Of a stretch of 6,295 nucleotides of DNA, positions 5,506-6,295 are shown one piece after another; position 1 is the stretch's first letter, and every line of letters begins with the position of its first letter. Below the pieces are notes generated by a model, which did no database searches, was not told the DNA's origin, and was given only the letters and a program-made list of their open reading frames with translations. This DNA is from Gammaproteobacteria bacterium (GTDB lineage: Bacteria > Pseudomonadota > Gammaproteobacteria > Pseudomonadales > Halieaceae): the NCBI GenBank assembly GCA_029859085.1, contig JAOUDU010000171.1, forward strand, positions 1-6,295. The letters run 5' to 3'. The translations under genes and the position numbers were made by a program.

Positions 5506-6295
5506 ATGATCATCAAGCCACGCGTTCGCGGATTTCTCTGCACGACCACACATCCTGTTGGCTGCGAGGCCAACGTGAAACGCCAGATCGACTATGTGAA
5601 ATCCCGCGGCCCGATCGCCGGCGGCCCCAAGCGGGTGCTGGTGATAGGAGCCTCCACCGGTTACGGCCTGGCCTCGCGTATCACGGCGGCCTTCGGCGCC
5701 GGCGCATCGACCCTGGGTATCTTCTTCGAGAAGCCTGGCAGCGAGACCAAGCCCGGCACCGCCGGCTGGTATAACAGCGCCGCATTTCACCGCTTCGCCG
5801 AGGCCGAGGGGCTCTATGCCAAAAGTATCAACGGCGACGCCTTCAGCGACGAGATCAAGCAAAAGGCCATTGCCACCATCAGGGCGGACCTCGGCCAGGT
5901 GGACCTGGTGGTATACAGCCTGGCGGCACCGCGCCGGCAGCACCCGGTGACCGGCGTTGTCTACAATTCAACCCTCAAGCCGATCGGCGCGCCCGCCACC
6001 CAGAAAGGCGTGAACACCGACAAGGAAGAAGTGCAGGACTTCCACCTGGAAGCTGCCAGCCAGGAGGAGATCGACAACACCGTGGCGGTGATGGGCGGAG
6101 AGGACTGGCAGATGTGGATCGAGGCGCTGGACAAGGCCGGCGTGCTGGCCGATGGCGCCAAAACCACCGCCTACACCTATATCGGCGACAAGCTGACCTG
6201 GGATATTTATTGGCACGGCACCATCGGCGCCGCCAAGAAGGACCTGGACAAGCGGGTGGTGGATATTCGCAAACGCCTCGCCGCGAAGGGCGGGG
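5506..6295 (+). CDS. fabV: FabV-type enoyl-ACP (trans-2-enoyl-CoA) reductase, NADH-dependent (5' part)
   Basis: FabV carries out the last step of each fatty-acid elongation cycle, reducing trans-2-enoyl-ACP. It is the large (about 400 residue) SDR-type reductase that is much less sensitive to triclosan than FabI. The window holds the first 263 codons; the frame has no stop and continues past base 6295, so the rest of the Rossmann domain and the C terminus are missing. The N terminus [20 protein letters not shown] is the hallmark start of the family. The nucleotide-binding loop is GASTGYG at residues 48-54. Glu75 in FFEKPG follows the second beta strand, where an acidic residue favours NADH over [16 protein letters not shown] follows. 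The catalytic pair Tyr235-x8-Lys244 ([10 protein letters not shown]) has the FabV spacing and the same residue numbers as characterised Yersinia and Burkholderia enzymes, so no indels precede it. It diverges from miaE. Homologues in some bacteria act as trans-2-enoyl-CoA reductases, so a CoA substrate is an alternative. Confidence 0.97.
   Translation, partial: MIIKPRVRGFLCTTTHPVGCEANVKRQIDYVKSRGPIAGGPKRVLVIGASTGYGLASRITAAFGAGASTLGIFFEKPGSETKPGTAGWYNSAAFHRFAEAEGLYAKSINGDAFSDEIKQKAIATIRADLGQVDLVVYSLAAPRRQHPVTGVVYNSTLKPIGAPATQKGVNTDKEEVQDFHLEAASQEEIDNTVAVMGGEDWQMWIEALDKAGVLADGAKTTAYTYIGDKLTWDIYWHGTIGAAKKDLDKRVVDIRKRLAAKGG

Noticed and set aside
4736..5509. + and - strand frames overlapping miaE (257 and 273 codons)
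   Set aside because: Only the - strand frame ending at 4775 shows the diiron ligand pattern of MiaE. The others lack any family motif.
5299..6216. - strand open frames opposite fabV
   Set aside because: They are antisense to fabV, whose conserved N terminus and catalytic residues are clear. No ribosome site or domain supports them.

Overview
This 6.3 kb window is GC-rich and densely coding. It looks like chromosome from an aerobic gammaproteobacterium. The evidence is an acetyltransferase (E2) of the pyruvate dehydrogenase complex with the Asn-type active-site motif known from Azotobacter/Pseudomonas-like enzymes, a FabV-type enoyl-ACP reductase, an O2-dependent tRNA hydroxylase of the MiaE family, and a periplasmic type I sulfatase. 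The sulfatase would suit a marine or plant-polysaccharide niche, but genus cannot be settled from the sequence alone. I see no tRNA, rRNA, CRISPR array, insertion sequence or phage gene.

Layout from left to right: the 3' end of aceF (+, 1-675); a short convergent intergenic region with a strong hairpin (707-749) and a smaller one (763-778); an exported arylsulfatase (-, 780-2312); a 210-bp divergent intergenic region with candidate promoters both ways; a P-loop kinase of the D-glycerate 3-kinase family (+, 2523-3491); a GT-A-type glycosyltransferase-like protein of unknown substrate (-, 3463-4755) whose 3' end overlaps the kinase gene by 29 bp; miaE (-, about 4775-5365), 19 bp upstream of the glycosyltransferase gene and probably co-transcribed with it; a divergent promoter region; and the first 263 codons of fabV (+, from 5506), which runs off the right edge.

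Most genes are housekeeping: acetyl-CoA production (AceF), fatty acid elongation (FabV) and tRNA modification (MiaE). The accessory elements are the sulfatase and the kinase/glycosyltransferase pair. No gene here forms an obvious novel multi-gene system. The least explained item is the miaE-linked glycosyltransferase facing a glycerate-kinase-like enzyme, and any pathway link between the two is only a hypothesis.
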